The notes below the pieces were generated by a model. It had not been told where the DNA came from. It worked only from the letters and a program-made list of their open reading frames with translations, and did not search any database. Position numbers and translations under genes: made by a program. Positions 1 to 10,457 of a DNA stretch of 64,000 nt are shown here, piece by piece. The stretch comes from Telopea speciosissima (Eukaryota > Streptophyta > Magnoliopsida > Proteales > Proteaceae), in the NCBI RefSeq assembly GCF_018873765.1, contig NC_057920.1:9747307-9811306 (forward strand). The letters are read 5' to 3'. The first letter of the stretch is position 1, and the number at the start of each line of letters is the position of its first letter.

Positions 1-454
1 CCGGTGGGGCGTTATGGTAGCCTTCATGGAGAGCTCGGCTTCAGAGCTCGGCCTCGGCCCGTATGACCTAAGGGTCATCATTAGTTGTGTGAGCTTGGCC
101 GCGCTAGGGTGCTCCAATCGAGGCCGACCTGCGTAGGCTCGGACCATGGGGTCGGCGGGCGTGCAGCTCAGCCGTGATGGGGGATCTTTGGGTAGGTACT
201 GATCTGCCATGCTGTGCCGTGCGGCCAGAGATCGGCCGAAGAGCTCGGCCTACTAGGTCGGCCTCGTCGGACCCGTACGAGTTCGGCTCAGCGTCCGGTT
301 GACTTGGATGTGTCCGACGAGCTCGGCCAAGCAGTAAGGTTTGTCAAAGATCGGGTAGGCCCGATCTTCCGCTGAGCTCAGTTCGGTTCTTGGAATGACC
401 TCGGCTCGGCCATGTGGCCTTCTTTTGATTGGTGGGGTGCTTTATGCCTTATCA
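1..454 (-). mobile_element. Partial LTR of a Ty3-type retrotransposon, cut by the window edge
   Basis: GC-rich sequence full of 'ctcggcc' words, unlike its AT-rich surroundings. It matches the LTR at 4253-4969: both have a 'ccggtggggYgYtatg' stretch and both end in 'ggtggggtgYtttatgccttatca'. Read on the minus strand, the LTR 5' terminus is TGATAAGGC at 454, where the host-like sequence 'accaccaataat' begins. The rest of the LTR and any internal region lie to the left, outside the window. It could be a solo LTR or one end of a full element. Confidence 0.7.
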
Positions 455-659
455 ACCACCAATAATATATGTCTCCCCACTTTTTCTCTCCTTCCTCGGG
501 CTCTCTCTAACACTCTCCTTCTTCCTTGATCATATGAATCCCTTCCCTTTTATACGAATCATGAGCTCTCCCTTATGTGCACCCATTGGTTTGGGGTGAG
601 AGATGCCAATAGATGCGAGGCGACATGTAGATCTCACCTGATATTATAAAGGTGGAAAG
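455..659. other. Non-coding gap
   Basis: AT-rich and pyrimidine-rich sequence between the LTR end and the first MITE. I see no gene or clear repeat. Confidence 0.4.
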
Positions 660-847
660 AATTCTAGGATCCGAATCCTCTACTTCTGCCTGCTCAGTAT
701 TGCCGTACGCCCCACACACAGCAAGGCAAAAAATACCGCCTTACCCCCGCTCAGGCAAGGGTAAGGCAGTACTTTCGCTGCCCTACTGTGTCTGGGGTGC
801 ACACGACAGTACGGGCAGGCGGAAGTAGAGGATCTCGATTCAAAATT
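660..847. mobile_element. Foldback MITE
   Basis: The two ends are inverted copies of each other: 'gatccgaatcctctacttctgcc' on the left against 'gatcgagatcctctacttccgcc' as the reverse complement of the right, followed by matching 'acacacag/agacacag' arms. No coding capacity. The target duplication is not clear, so the superfamily is unassigned. Confidence 0.6.
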
Positions 848-1202
848 CTGCAAGGGAGAGATGTTATTAAAATATTTTATAAATTTTGAAAACCATTTAA
901 ATATTTAGTTTTTGGTGTCCTAGTCAATTATATACACAAAAAAAAAAATTTTATAGTTATAATTTGATGGGAAAATGGTTTATTCTGTGTACACCTTCCT
1001 TATACACCGTTCTATGTACATCGCTCTCTTTGTATGCACCACATCCCCTATGGCGCACATCCCTTTGAATGTAAAACCAAAAAAAAAAAAAAAAAAAAAA
1101 CAGGTAAAGAAGAGAAGAGAAAGGTCTAACTGATTCCATCCCTTATGGCCTTATTCCCTCTACTTTTTCTTCTTTTTTTTTAATGAAAAACAGTTTAAAT
1201 AG

Positions 1203-1275
1203 TGGAGATGCAGGGGATCGAACCCTGTACCTCTCGCATGCAAAGCGAGCGCTCTACCATTTGAGCTACATCCCC
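1203..1275 (-). tRNA. trnA-UGC: tRNA-Ala (anticodon UGC)
   Basis: A full cloverleaf reads on the minus strand: acceptor GGGGATG paired with CATCTCC (one G-U pair), D arm GCTC...GAGC, anticodon stem CTCGC/GCGAG with loop TTTGCAT giving anticodon TGC, T arm CAGGG-TTCGATC-CCCTG, and discriminator A. The internal A and B boxes fit RNA polymerase III transcription. There is no encoded CCA, as expected for a eukaryotic cytosolic tRNA. The sequence closely resembles plant nuclear tRNA-Ala. It ends just upstream (minus-strand sense downstream) of a T-rich tract near 1163-1182 that could serve as the Pol III terminator. Confidence 0.93.
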
Positions 1276-3013
1276 TATACATTTAATAATCCCTTATTTA
1301 TCATTTTAATGACTATTGAACACTACTTTTCCTGGCTGGAATTAATTTCACTTAAATGGGCCATCAAATAGTGGGCTGGAGCTTTGTTAAGTGGGCATTG
1401 ATATACATTAATATATATCTAGTGGGCTATGATACCTTGATGGGCTTTGATAATTTCACTTAAATGGGCCATCAGAATCAATCAGGGTCGGGCTGGGCTT
1501 GAAAAAACCCTGCTAGAGTCGTCTAGGCTTGGGTTTAGGTTAAAGCTCCTAGGTTTGGGCTAGGGTTAAGGCCAAACCCAGTTCAGCCCAGCCCATTGAC
1601 ACCCCGTAGTCGAATGGAATTATTCTTCAGAGTGTGAAGTCCTTGTTAAAGAGCACATTGCTATAATACCACTTGTTGGGACCAGTGGAAGCCTAAGAGG
1701 ATAGTAAATTAGATGATGCAGAATAACATAACAAATTAAAAACTTTCTATCCAAACAAACTTATGAATGCAATTGTTGTAAGGAAACTATTAGTACAGAA
1801 CAGAGAGAAAATGAAAGATTCAAAGATAGATACATCTAAGATTTAAAAGTAGTTCACAACCTTGCCTACATTCACTATCAAGTGATACGTACTTACACAT
1901 TTGAACTTTACACTAATAATCAATTTTTAAATGACATTGATCAAACCTTCCCATAATCACAATAAACCCAAATGTTTTTGGCTCACACTCAAACCTTCAT
2001 ATTTTTCGAGCTCATTACACACAATCTTTATAACAACGGAAATACCCTGGCTTATCTTCTATTACAACTCTTTCTCAAAAGAGAATACAATGCTTCAATA
2101 TGCAAGTAAAGCACGATAGTATATGATTATCAAAAAGTTTCTAAACTCAAGACTATATGTACTGATAAAGCTATAAAGTGTTCTTGAAACTCCCCTAAAC
2201 CTCTCTTAAATAGAGGAAAAGGGATGGCCAAATACTTTTGGTTATATTTAATTTTGACACTTTCCCATTTTCATTCTCTCTCTCTCTCACTTTGTGTTTT
2301 GGGCACTCAATGTACACCTTGGGTGAATCGGGTCGGATTTTCGAAAACCCCATCCCCAACCCAGGTTCTAATGTTCTTAGCCCTCGACCAACTTGAGCTC
2401 AAACTAGGAAATACCAATCCAATCTTAGTTTGTCTAGTCTTAGCTGAGTTCAATATAGAAGATGATTCAAGAACACCGACGAAGCCCTCCGTGTATGGCT
2501 TTCCCTCAATTTTCTCAATTCCATTTAATAGGGGACGGAAATGACCATCCTACCCCTTGCTCGAACATACTGCTTAGGTGGGGTCCACCTCCCTCTATTA
2601 GAGGGAATTAAGGAAATTGATGGGTAGGCAAATTGAGGTGATAATTTTCCCTCAAACCATACGATTTAGTAGATCTAGATAGAGGGAGAGGAATAAAAGG
2701 AAATATTGGTCTCACTCCTGTACTATTCAGTAAACTTGGAGGTCTATTAAGATCGGGATTGGACACAAGGTCTTTCAGTTCCTCGATCAATGAGGAACGT
2801 AACAAACATATTGTTACATCTTGGGATCTTCCTATCCAGTTTGCCCCCCCCCCACACACTAACCTGTCTAGTTTGTTTGCTCTCTCTCTCTCTCTCTCTC
2901 TCTCTCTAAAAGGAAATTAATGAAAAGGCATGATGGTTTAACTACTGAAAATAAAAGGAAAACGTAATACAAGGTAGGCAGTATATTTGGGGTAAATCAT
3001 CAAATTTGACATG
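1276..3013. other. Non-coding gap with low-complexity repeats
   Basis: AT-rich sequence with no credible gene. Positions 1485-1605 carry a 'gggctgggctt...cagcccagccca' motif typical of degraded hAT-like elements that end in 'ccattgacacccc'. Positions 2505-2630 form an imperfect foldback ('ccctcaattttctcaattcca' against 'ggaattaaggaaattgatggg'). A (TC)n microsatellite lies at 2880-2907. ORFs of 60-106 codons here have no recognisable domain. Confidence 0.45.
2880..2907. repeat. (TC)n microsatellite
   Basis: About 14 uninterrupted TC units. Confidence 0.9.
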
Positions 3014-3249
3014 TGACCAATACATAGAACACCTTATACGTTCAAATTTTAGATTCACCATAATCATCATTCTTCCATGTCAGTTAAGATGGATGCCTCT
3101 CATGAGAGACCAAGTTTTTTTTTTTTTTTTGATAACATCATGAGAGACCAAGTACAATAGCTATTGTGCTACCTTCCATCCCTTTTCTTTTTATGGGTGG
3201 GAAGAGGGGAAGGTGGAGTGGGAAGAGACGGTGAGGTTTGTTTAGGGTG
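3014..3249. repeat. Left copy of a host-sequence duplication flanking the broken LTR element
   Basis: From 'tgaccaatacatagaacacc' to 'gtttgtttagggtg' this segment matches 4970-5203 almost base for base: one substitution (cagtt/aagtt) and a slightly different T-run length were seen. At 3249/3250 it joins the middle of gag. The same position in the right copy continues into unrelated host sequence ('gagtggggagg'). Confidence 0.9.
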
Positions 3250-4182
3250 CTCGGCCAACCGCTTCTCCAGCTCGGTTTCAGGTGCTCGGCCAACCGGCTC
3301 CTCGACCCGGGGTTGATATGGTCGGTCGTCCAGCTGTAGTCGGCCATTCTGGTCAGCTCGGTCCTCACCATCCTTCCTTGTTCTTTTTTCTTCTTGGAAG
3401 TTGGACCCTCGGGGGCTCCCCTGTTGTTCTTCTCGGGGAGGTGAGCTCTGACGCCGGGGAGTATGACGCGATCCTTGTCCGTGTCTCGGCGCGCGCCTTT
3501 CAACCGGGTCTTTCCTTTGTTCTCGGAATATCCTCGGCGGTTCGTCCTCCCCGATCCGTCCAGAAAATACCGACCTCCTTGCTACAGAGCCGGCTGGTTC
3601 AATTTCCTGCCCTGTTCGCGGGCTTTGGCGATGCTCTTGTTCACCCCGTCGAGCACCTCTACTGGGGCGCGGAGGTGGAGTCGTCTGACGAGACGGGTGC
3701 GAAGACGCAGCCCAACTCGGCTCGGCCCTACGTCGGCCACCACTTTGCTGCAAGTTTCTTTCAGCGTGGGCCGGAGCTGGAGGGAGCGCGGCCGGCGGCT
3801 GACCCATCAGCCCGCCTCGGGCCATCTGGTTCATGAAGGCGTGCAGCATCTCGTTGGTGTGGAGCATCTGCAGCTGCAAATCCATAACCTGTCGATTATT
3901 TGCCGGGGCTTCTGGGTCCAAACTCTCCGGCAAGGGTGGCGGTGCAGGTAGGACATTCCCGTCCAAACTTGCCGCGGCCGTGGTTAGTGCACCTCCTCCA
4001 TTCCCGCTCTCTGGAGGTGGAATGGTGCCCGTGATGGGCTGCGCACCCCCTGCTCTAGGGGGTCTTCTGTTTATCCCCTGCCGAGAGGCTTCGGGGGGCG
4101 GTGATCGTCTCGTCGGCACAACGGGTTGCGGCTCCTCCGTACGGGAAGTAGAGCCATGCTGCCCTGACCTCGTATGCACCAT
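3250..4182 (-). pseudogene. Truncated gag of a Tat-type Ty3 retrotransposon
   Basis: Open reading frame from ATG at 4182 running about 310 codons until it breaks at the junction at 3249/3250; codons beyond that are host sequence. Gag would form the virus-like particle that packages element RNA. The protein begins MVHTRSGQ, is rich in Pro, Arg and Gly, and has the segment 'VMDLQLQMLHTNEMLHAF', typical of the N-terminal part of plant Tat/Retand-type Gag. The frame is also open upstream to 4311, but that part overlaps the primer-binding site and LTR, so 4182 is the likely start. Zinc knuckle, protease, reverse transcriptase and integrase are all absent, so the copy cannot act autonomously. Base composition is far more GC-rich than the flanks. 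Confidence 0.75.
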
Positions 4183-4232
4183 TATTATTGTTCTAGGAAT
4201 TGGCAGAAACGACGATGCTTGCTGATGTCGTT

Positions 4233-4250
4233 CCCACAGACGGCGCCAAA
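4233..4250 (-). other. Primer-binding site of the LTR retrotransposon
   Basis: On the minus strand the LTR end ...CGCAACA is followed by GATTTGGCGCCGTCTGTGGG. The TGGCGCCGT core is complementary to the 3' end of plant tRNA-Asp, the primer commonly used by Tat/Athila elements. Its position two or three bases after the LTR fixes the direction of the element as minus. Confidence 0.75.
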
Positions 4251-4252
4251 TC

Positions 4253-4969
4253 TGTTGCGTATGAAAACCTCCGGTAGTTGGTTCGCCCGTGGATGAACCT
4301 GCAAAAACCAAGCAATGAGCACAGGAGGGCCGGTGTGGCTCCGGCCTAGGACTCTCCGATGCTCAAGTCAGGTCTTCAACGCGACAGCGTAACTACGTAT
4401 TAAAAAGCAAGCCCCCGAATAGAGCTACATACCTGGGTATTTATAGAGTAAGGAGGAGATGAGACGGCTGGGAGAGTCCTAGTATGGTAGGAGTCCTTCT
4501 TTCGGAAGGTTCTCTCGCGTAGAGCGGAGTGGAGAGTTATTTTCGGGGTCGGACTCTTATTAAGGTAAGAGTCCATGTAGAGTGTGATTCCGTGTTGCGT
4601 TGGGATCGTGGCTCGATCCTTATCCCGTGATTCTCGGGATGTGCTGACGTGGCCCGGAGATCCCCGGTGGGGTGCTATGAGTGCCTCCATGGAGGAGGGC
4701 TCGGCCTACGAGGTCGGCCCGTGGGGTCGGCAATGGAGGTCGGCCCGGGAGGATGTCGATCTCGGCCATGAGGTCGGCTAGGAGTCTAAGGCTGACCCGT
4801 ATAATCTCGGCCTCAGCTGCCGGCCAACTCGCTCAAACCAGGCTTTGTCTGGTGACTTATCGGATATGGGGTCGGCCCAATTTCCTACTCGGCCCAACTC
4901 GGTTCTCAGACTGAGGTCGGGTCGGCCACGTGGCAGCCTCTGATAGGTGGGGTGTTTTATGCCTCATCA
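4253..4969 (-). mobile_element. Intact 5' LTR (717 bp) of a Ty3/Tat-type element
   Basis: On the minus strand it runs from TGATGAGGCATAAAACACCC at 4969 to ...CATACGCAACA at 4253, with canonical TG...CA ends, directly followed by the primer-binding site. The GC-rich 'ctcggcc' composition matches the partial LTR at 1-454. Its outer end abuts host DNA exactly at 4969/4970, so this is a genuine insertion terminus. No second LTR is present on the gag side. Confidence 0.82.
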
Positions 4970-5203
4970 TGACCAATACATAGAACACCTTATACGTTCA
5001 AATTTTAGATTCACCATAATCATCATTCTTCCATGTAAGTTAAGATGGATGCCTCTCATGAGAGACCAAGTTTTTTTTTTTTTTGATAACATCATGAGAG
5101 ACCAAGTACAATAGCTATTGTGCTACCTTCCATCCCTTTTCTTTTTATGGGTGGGAAGAGGGGAAGGTGGAGTGGGAAGAGACGGTGAGGTTTGTTTAGG
5201 GTG
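4970..5203. repeat. Right copy of the host-sequence duplication
   Basis: Near-identical to 3014-3249 and in the same orientation. It starts directly at the LTR terminus and runs on into unique host sequence after 'tttagggtg'. It is far longer than the 5-bp target duplication expected from an LTR element. Confidence 0.9.
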
Positions 5204-5592
5204 GAGTGGGGAGGATTTTTTGTTGGATTTCGTGGCAATTAAACTCTCACCCCTATTGATCATTATCGGAAATATCCCTCCCTAGTCCAACCCAAAACTT
5301 AAATGTCATGGCTTAAGAGGTTCTCTCTTCCTCATAGGTGAGGGTAAACTCGGTTTAGAAACAAAGATCAAGGGTGTATTGTCTTAATGTGGTTGATGTT
5401 GAGGTTAAAAGTATAAGGTTCTTGATTGGTTGGAAATGAGAGACATATATGAAAGAGGTATTCTGAAAGGGCAAAAAGTTTGGGTGAAGTAAACACCCAT
5501 GAGTCTAGGGTTATTATTACCTTCCCTATTTGATAGAGGTTAACAGTACCCTTCAATTTCCTAGTCGAACAATAATGATGATCATATTTAGG
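5204..5592. other. Non-coding gap
   Basis: Unique AT-rich sequence continuing the right-hand host flank. No gene recognised. Confidence 0.4.
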
Positions 5593-5744
5593 AGGATTCG
5601 GCTCCTATCCTTGGAGGGCATTGCCCAATGAGTACCCAATGAGGCATCCAAAGGTTGGGCAGTGCCGCACACATCTTGAATGCTGATTGGGCACTCATTG
5701 GGCACTCATTGGGTGATGCCCTCCAAGGAGAGGAGCCCAATCCT
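5593..5744. mobile_element. Foldback MITE, 152 bp
   Basis: Long inverted arms: 'aggattcggctcctatcc...' at the left against 'aggattgggctcctctcc...' as the reverse complement of the right, continuing through 'ttggagggcat' and 'cccaatgag'. Flanks 'atttagg' and 'atttaag' may be a decayed target duplication. The whole element would fold into one hairpin. Confidence 0.72.
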
Positions 5745-6080
5745 ATTTAAGATGAGCGTCATTGGGATTAACAACTGAGTTTCCCCTTGAATCCTCTTTG
5801 TTTCAGTTCTTTAAATCCTTCATCTTGGACCGGTTCATTTTTTAAAAATTGATAAAGTTGCTATTTTGTCTATTTCTGCTATTACTATTTATTTCGTTTG
5901 GTTTTTCAGAATCAATGTGCATTTCTCCATATTAAACCTAACATTTCCTTTATAATACACGACATTCTCGATGGATTGCAGAATCACATAATCTTGCATC
6001 TATATCTTCCAAGCCTCTTGATTTTTATGATAAATTTTTATCCCTAAGAAACTATCAGAGTTTATCAATCGAGGATCTCC
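5745..6080. other. Non-coding gap
   Basis: AT-rich sequence, possibly a decayed extension of the LINE relic that follows, but nothing specific could be recognised. Confidence 0.3.
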
Positions 6081-6350
6081 CTATCATTATTTGTGATGAC
6101 AGTTTCAAACCCCCTACCGAAGATGGTTGGGCATCAATTTTATTTTTTAATCACCAATTTAATTATTAGTGGTATATATGGATTTTGGTGTTTTCGGATG
6201 TGTTGAAGATTTAAGAAATCAAAGGATTGCAGCAAGACTTGCAAAGTGCATTGGAATTGGGATGAAAGTTGTAAAGATTTGGATAGATTCTCAATATGTG
6301 ATTGGTTGGTTAAATCAAAATTCTCAAGTTTGTTGGCTTTGGGAGCTTTT
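6081..6350 (+). pseudogene. LINE RNase H domain relic
   Basis: Split over different frames are the landmarks of a LINE-type RNase H: 'CDDSFKPPTEDGWASILF' near 6085, then, frameshifted, 'IWIDSQYVIGWLN' near 6277-6315. In the family, the first Asp and the Asp of the DSQ motif are catalytic. The frameshifts and the poly-T run at 6347-6359 show that it is dead. There is no recognisable reverse transcriptase upstream. Assignment rests on motif recognition alone. Confidence 0.45.
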
Positions 6351-6671
6351 TTTTTTTTTCTCTTCAGCATGATGTTTCCTTTTTATCTCAAACAATCGAG
6401 TTGTAATATTTAAGAAGATGATAGAAACATGGTTTTGGTAAAACCCTAAATTGGTTATAACGGCTAGAAGTTCAAGAACTAAGAATAAAGTAACCACAGA
6501 TTTTTATGATGTTTTATTTCCTTTAAGCAACTTCCTTTACGGATGATCATCATTATTGGTTTTTTTTTTTTTTAATTAAAAAAAAATATTAATTGAAATA
6601 AGGGCATGAGATTGCTACTTGGTTGCATGCTTGCTACATCAATGTCGAGGCAAATGGAGGGAGCATGCCTG
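6351..6671. other. Non-coding gap
   Basis: AT-rich with homopolymer runs near 6560-6590. No gene seen. Confidence 0.35.
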
Positions 6672-6837
6672 GGACCTAGCTCTCCTCCAGCCATGGCGGG
6701 AGCTGTAGGATCCAATCTAGCAAAAACAAGGGTTGGTCATTTCAAAAAGGGGGGCTCACCTGTGAAATGACCCAAACACCCCTTGTTTTGCTGGACTAAT
6801 CGTCCAACTCCCATCATGGCTGGAGGAGAGCCGAATT
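6672..6837. mobile_element. MULE-type MITE with 10-bp target duplication
   Basis: Flanked by direct repeats AGCATGCCTG (6662-6671 and 6838-6847). Inverted ends share 'ctctcctccagccatg', followed by further matching blocks including 'agcaaaa.acaaggg' and 'ggtcatttca'. A 9-10 bp target duplication points to the Mutator superfamily. No coding capacity. Confidence 0.75.
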
Positions 6838-6847
6838 AGCATGCCTG

Positions 6848-8025
6848 ATTTCCACCCGGAGGCATAGGCATCAATTCACTATGCATTGTGATATGGCGTA
6901 GGGGGCGCCACCAAGCATGGATATCTTTATTGGTTGAAATAATTAAGGAAAACTTTAAAGCCCATCCAATACCTAAAATATTGTTGGTTCTTCTTTTTCT
7001 AGATAAAGACAAAGCCGTTGGGCTGGGCTCCCCACTTGGCGCCTATTTTTAGTCTTAGGATTCTTTTTCTTAACGGTAAGGAATCTCCCGACCAAGCTAC
7101 GTGCATCCAAGTCCCCAACCGATTCACCACCAACCGAATGCGACCCACCGTCTAATGCTAAATGCTTTCCTTGTTTATTTTCTAGCCGGTCTTCCCGGTC
7201 TTCTTATCTCATCCTTCAAGACAGATATGCCCCTATACCTTATTAAAATTACTGGCCATATCCCAACGTAAATCCTGGCGGCTGGAGCAGGCCGACAGTA
7301 ATTTCCAAATAACACCGACAAGAGGTAGAAATCCTGTCTACACGAACAATTGATCCAATGAGGTATTTTCTTTTGTGAAGCAATTTAAATGGTGAGTAGA
7401 GTTTTAAGGATCGGAGCTGATCCCGATTCTCCCCCGGCTAGGGCCAATCATGCACGGAAAAACTCTAGATGCCTGGAATATGCTGGTTCTAAGGCTGATT
7501 TAGATCACAAATCAGATTAGAATCAGAATCAGCTAAGATTGATCTGGATCCCAATTCCAGGTTTTTAAACTCGACGGTTTGAAGAAAAAAATTTGAGAGA
7601 AAAAATATAACTTACAAGATCCAAGTTTCCTTTCATCTACTTCAAAGGAAATTTCTTTTACTACAGGGTTTGAGGGTGCTTAATTAGATGGTAATCCAGG
7701 GGCATTTCTGACTCCATACCATAGGGGGAGTAATTAAAATCCTAAAATGGTAGGTGAATCATCCGGAATGGTTGGAGGAAAATCATAATCAACTTATAAT
7801 ATCTATCTAGGCAAGAAATCTCTACTTCGTCGCATGGTCTCTACACCAACATCTGGGCCAATGGGAGAGTGTGCCTCAATATCCACTCAAGGGGCAAGGA
7901 CGTCATTTCATGATGCCCTGTGAGAGGGTGTAGGGAGCACAACCAAGCAAGGATCCTTTTCCCTATCTATATACTCCATTAGTTAACACAGTAAAGAATT
8001 ATATGATCATGCTATTTCTTGCTTG
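6848..8025. other. Non-coding gap with a possible foldback element
   Basis: No gene recognised. A segment at 7399-7572 has weak inverted ends ('gagttttaaggatcgg' against 'gagtttaaaaacctgg') and could be an old MITE. The rest is unremarkable. Confidence 0.35.
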
Positions 8026-9329
8026 AATAAATTTGGGTAATTTACACATACCACCCCTAAGGTTTGACGAAAGGATGATTTTACCCCACAGTTTTAGAAA
8101 ATTCTGTGTATCCCCCTGAGGTTTACAAATGGTAACAAATAAATCCATTCCGCCAGTTTATGACTAACACTGTTAAAATCAAAAGGTAAAGTGACAAAAA
8201 TGCCCCTTCAAGGAAAAAAAAAAAAAACTGCAACTCATCTTCCCCCAAATCGATTGGGGAAGATGAGTTACAAGTATCCCCATCGATTGCTCCATCCATG
8301 GCTTCTAATGGAACACTTCAAGCCTGGCAATAAGCTTGAAGCACTTAAGTTGAAGGGATCTGAATTAGAGCATGAAAATGATGACGAAGTGAAGACTGAT
8401 GGGGATTTGGATTTGATGAATCAGTGGAGAACCAGCAGGGAGGTTGAGGCGTCGTTTCTGGGTCTACTCTTTCTTGAAAATTTCTGGTCAATTTCTGATC
8501 CTTTTTTGACCAGATTTATTTCATTTCAATCTTATTTCCCTCTCTTCCTCCTATCTCTCTTGACTCCGTGATTTCTGAGCTTCACACTCATTGTTGCTCT
8601 CCACAAACCCAGAAACGGTGATTATGCTTTGGTGTCTTCTCTTTCCCCGCATTTGGGGTCTCGAAGATCTCACTTCTTTGGGGACCAATGATCTGCAATG
8701 CCACAAAAGGATTTATATCTTGGATGTCGATTCCATTACCATTGGCCAATCCTTCTGACCTCTGTTTGTTTGTGTTTCTCTTAAATGAGCCCGACCTTTT
8801 GTTCTTCTCGATCATTATGATTCTTTGAACACATCAAGATCTATAAATCACTGTAAGTGGGATTTGGGATTTCCATATAATTGCTTTCCTTTTGGATTCG
8901 AAGTCGCCAAGATCTCCGTTCCCTTTCAGCTGGGTTTTCCAAATTCAGATCTAGATTGGAATCTGCCTTGAATCATTGGAAATATGCTAAAAATCAAGAA
9001 AACCCTAGTTTTGTTTATCCAAATTAACACCGGAAGCTCACTGGAGATGTTCCATTAGAAGCCATGGATGGAGCAATTGATGGGGATACCTGTAACTCAT
9101 CTTCCCCAATCGATTTGGGGAAGATGAGTTGCAGGTTTTTTTTTTTTTTTTTTCCCTTGAAAGGGCATTTTTGTCACTTTACCTTTTGATTTTAACAGTG
9201 TTAGTGATGGGTTTATTTTTTACCATTTGTAACCTCAGGGGGGGTACGCAAAATTTTCCAACACTGGGGGGTAAAATCATCCTTTCGTCAAACCTCAGGG
9301 GTGGTATGTGTAAATTACCCAATAAATTT
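8026..9329. mobile_element. Non-autonomous Mutator-like element with long TIRs
   Basis: The element proper is 8035-9320 (1286 bp). It is flanked by perfect 9-bp target duplications AATAAATTT at 8026-8034 and 9321-9329, diagnostic of Mutator transposition. Ends are GGGTAATTTACACATACCAC and its reverse complement. The inverted repeats extend about 280 bp inwards, ending near the paired motifs 'ccatccatggcttctaatgg' (about 8292-8311) and its complement near 9060. The central 750 bp is not repeated elsewhere in the window and could be captured host sequence. No transposase (MURA) is encoded. Confidence 0.9.
8191..8571 (+). CDS. Possible ORF inside the Mutator-like element, unassigned
   Basis: An ATG-initiated frame of 126 codons, starting inside the left inverted repeat and running into the unique centre. 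The middle part (about residues 40-90) is charged and less biased: 'HFKPGNKLEALKLKG', then an acidic stretch 'ELEHENDDEVKTDGDLD'. The C-terminus is hydrophobic. I do not recognise a domain. It may be a captured exon fragment of a Pack-MULE type, or a chance frame. The first 30 residues derive from the terminal repeat and are unlikely to be functional. Confidence 0.25.
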   Translation: MTKMPLQGKKKKTATHLPPNRLGKMSYKYPHRLLHPWLLMEHFKPGNKLEALKLKGSELEHENDDEVKTDGDLDLMNQWRTSREVEASFLGLLFLENFWSISDPFLTRFISFQSYFPLFLLSLLTP

Positions 9330-10457
9330 TTTACTCAACTGAAAAGAATCTCTTTATTGATAAATGTATCTTTCACCATACGGCAAATTGTATGGGACTA
9401 AATTTTGGTGGACCAGTAGATTCATGATCCTCTATGCTTACATGTCAAGTTTATGTCCAAGTGAAGTTTGCCACTTAGCAATGAAACTTAAAAAATTATA
9501 GATAACCAAAAGGATGTTTGGATTAATGTGAATACATGAACATACATGGGGCAAATGATTGTATACGTGTTTGAAACTTGATAGATTTGCTAGATCCACT
9601 GCACTCTCTAAACATTCAACAGTTGAAATTACCACATCATTCTTCCATGTGACAAAAACAAATTTCTCAATCACGGTGATTTCAACCCCCCCCCCCCCAA
9701 CACACAAAATAAAAATTTGTCATTTTTATGAAGGAATCAAAACTATTTATCAATTTTTAATTGAATATTTGAGATGTCACATGTTATTTAGGTTTATTGT
9801 CATCATAATTTAAATTGATAAAGTGTACGACCTGTCAAAGGATGAACTGCACAAGAGAGGCCCAGACCAAACTCCAAGGGAAAACTCTCTAATGCCAAAG
9901 TCAAATTCATGCAACAACAATATGAAGATGAAGATATACAGAAAGAGCAATAGCTGTATAGCTTCTAGAATTGTTGAATGAATTTACCTTGGGCCCTCCT
10001 CCTTCACTATATAAAGGATAGACAGTTTTCAGAGGTGGTTGTAGAGTTCTTTTTAGAAGAAGAGTCATTTCCCCTTAAGGAATTCGGTTAACTCCATTGT
10101 GCATGACGAAGTGGTATTTGTTCCCCGCTCAAATTAGGGAGCTCTCCTATCTTCTCATGAATAATAGGGAGTCTAAATCCTACTACAACTATGCTAGTGA
10201 AGAGCCAATTCTTCGGGCAAAGTCGAGTCCTATCGTGGCTCTAATACTGATGAGTCATTTCCTTATGGGACTCGTCAGCTTTAGCCTAGCTAACTCTTTT
10301 GACTAGTCTTCTACCATGTGGCAATTGCCCATTGATGGATTATTTTTATGTACATCAAGGCTCAAACATCTATAAGCATACCCCAAACCCTAGACCATTA
10401 TTGAAAAACGAAATCAACATAAATTTGAATTTGTTTTTTAACCTTATGTTGATCATG
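9330..10457. other. Non-coding gap with a TATA-like site
   Basis: No gene recognised. A good TATA-box match, TATATAAAGG, lies at 10008-10017 in a short GC-richer stretch. It resembles a promoter of an unidentified repeat or gene remnant, but no matching transcript structure could be found downstream before the LINE insertion. Confidence 0.35.

Noticed and set aside
3282..4225. Long plus-strand ORFs of 130-184 codons opposite gag
   Set aside because: They are antisense shadows of the GC-rich gag frame; the minus strand has the Gag start, the primer-binding site and the LTR in the right order.
4400..4914. ORFs within the LTR
   Set aside because: They lie wholly inside the non-coding LTR and have no domain.
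8588..8815. Minus-strand 75-codon ORF in the Mutator-like element
   Set aside because: No recognisable domain or splice context; kept only as part of the element's centre.
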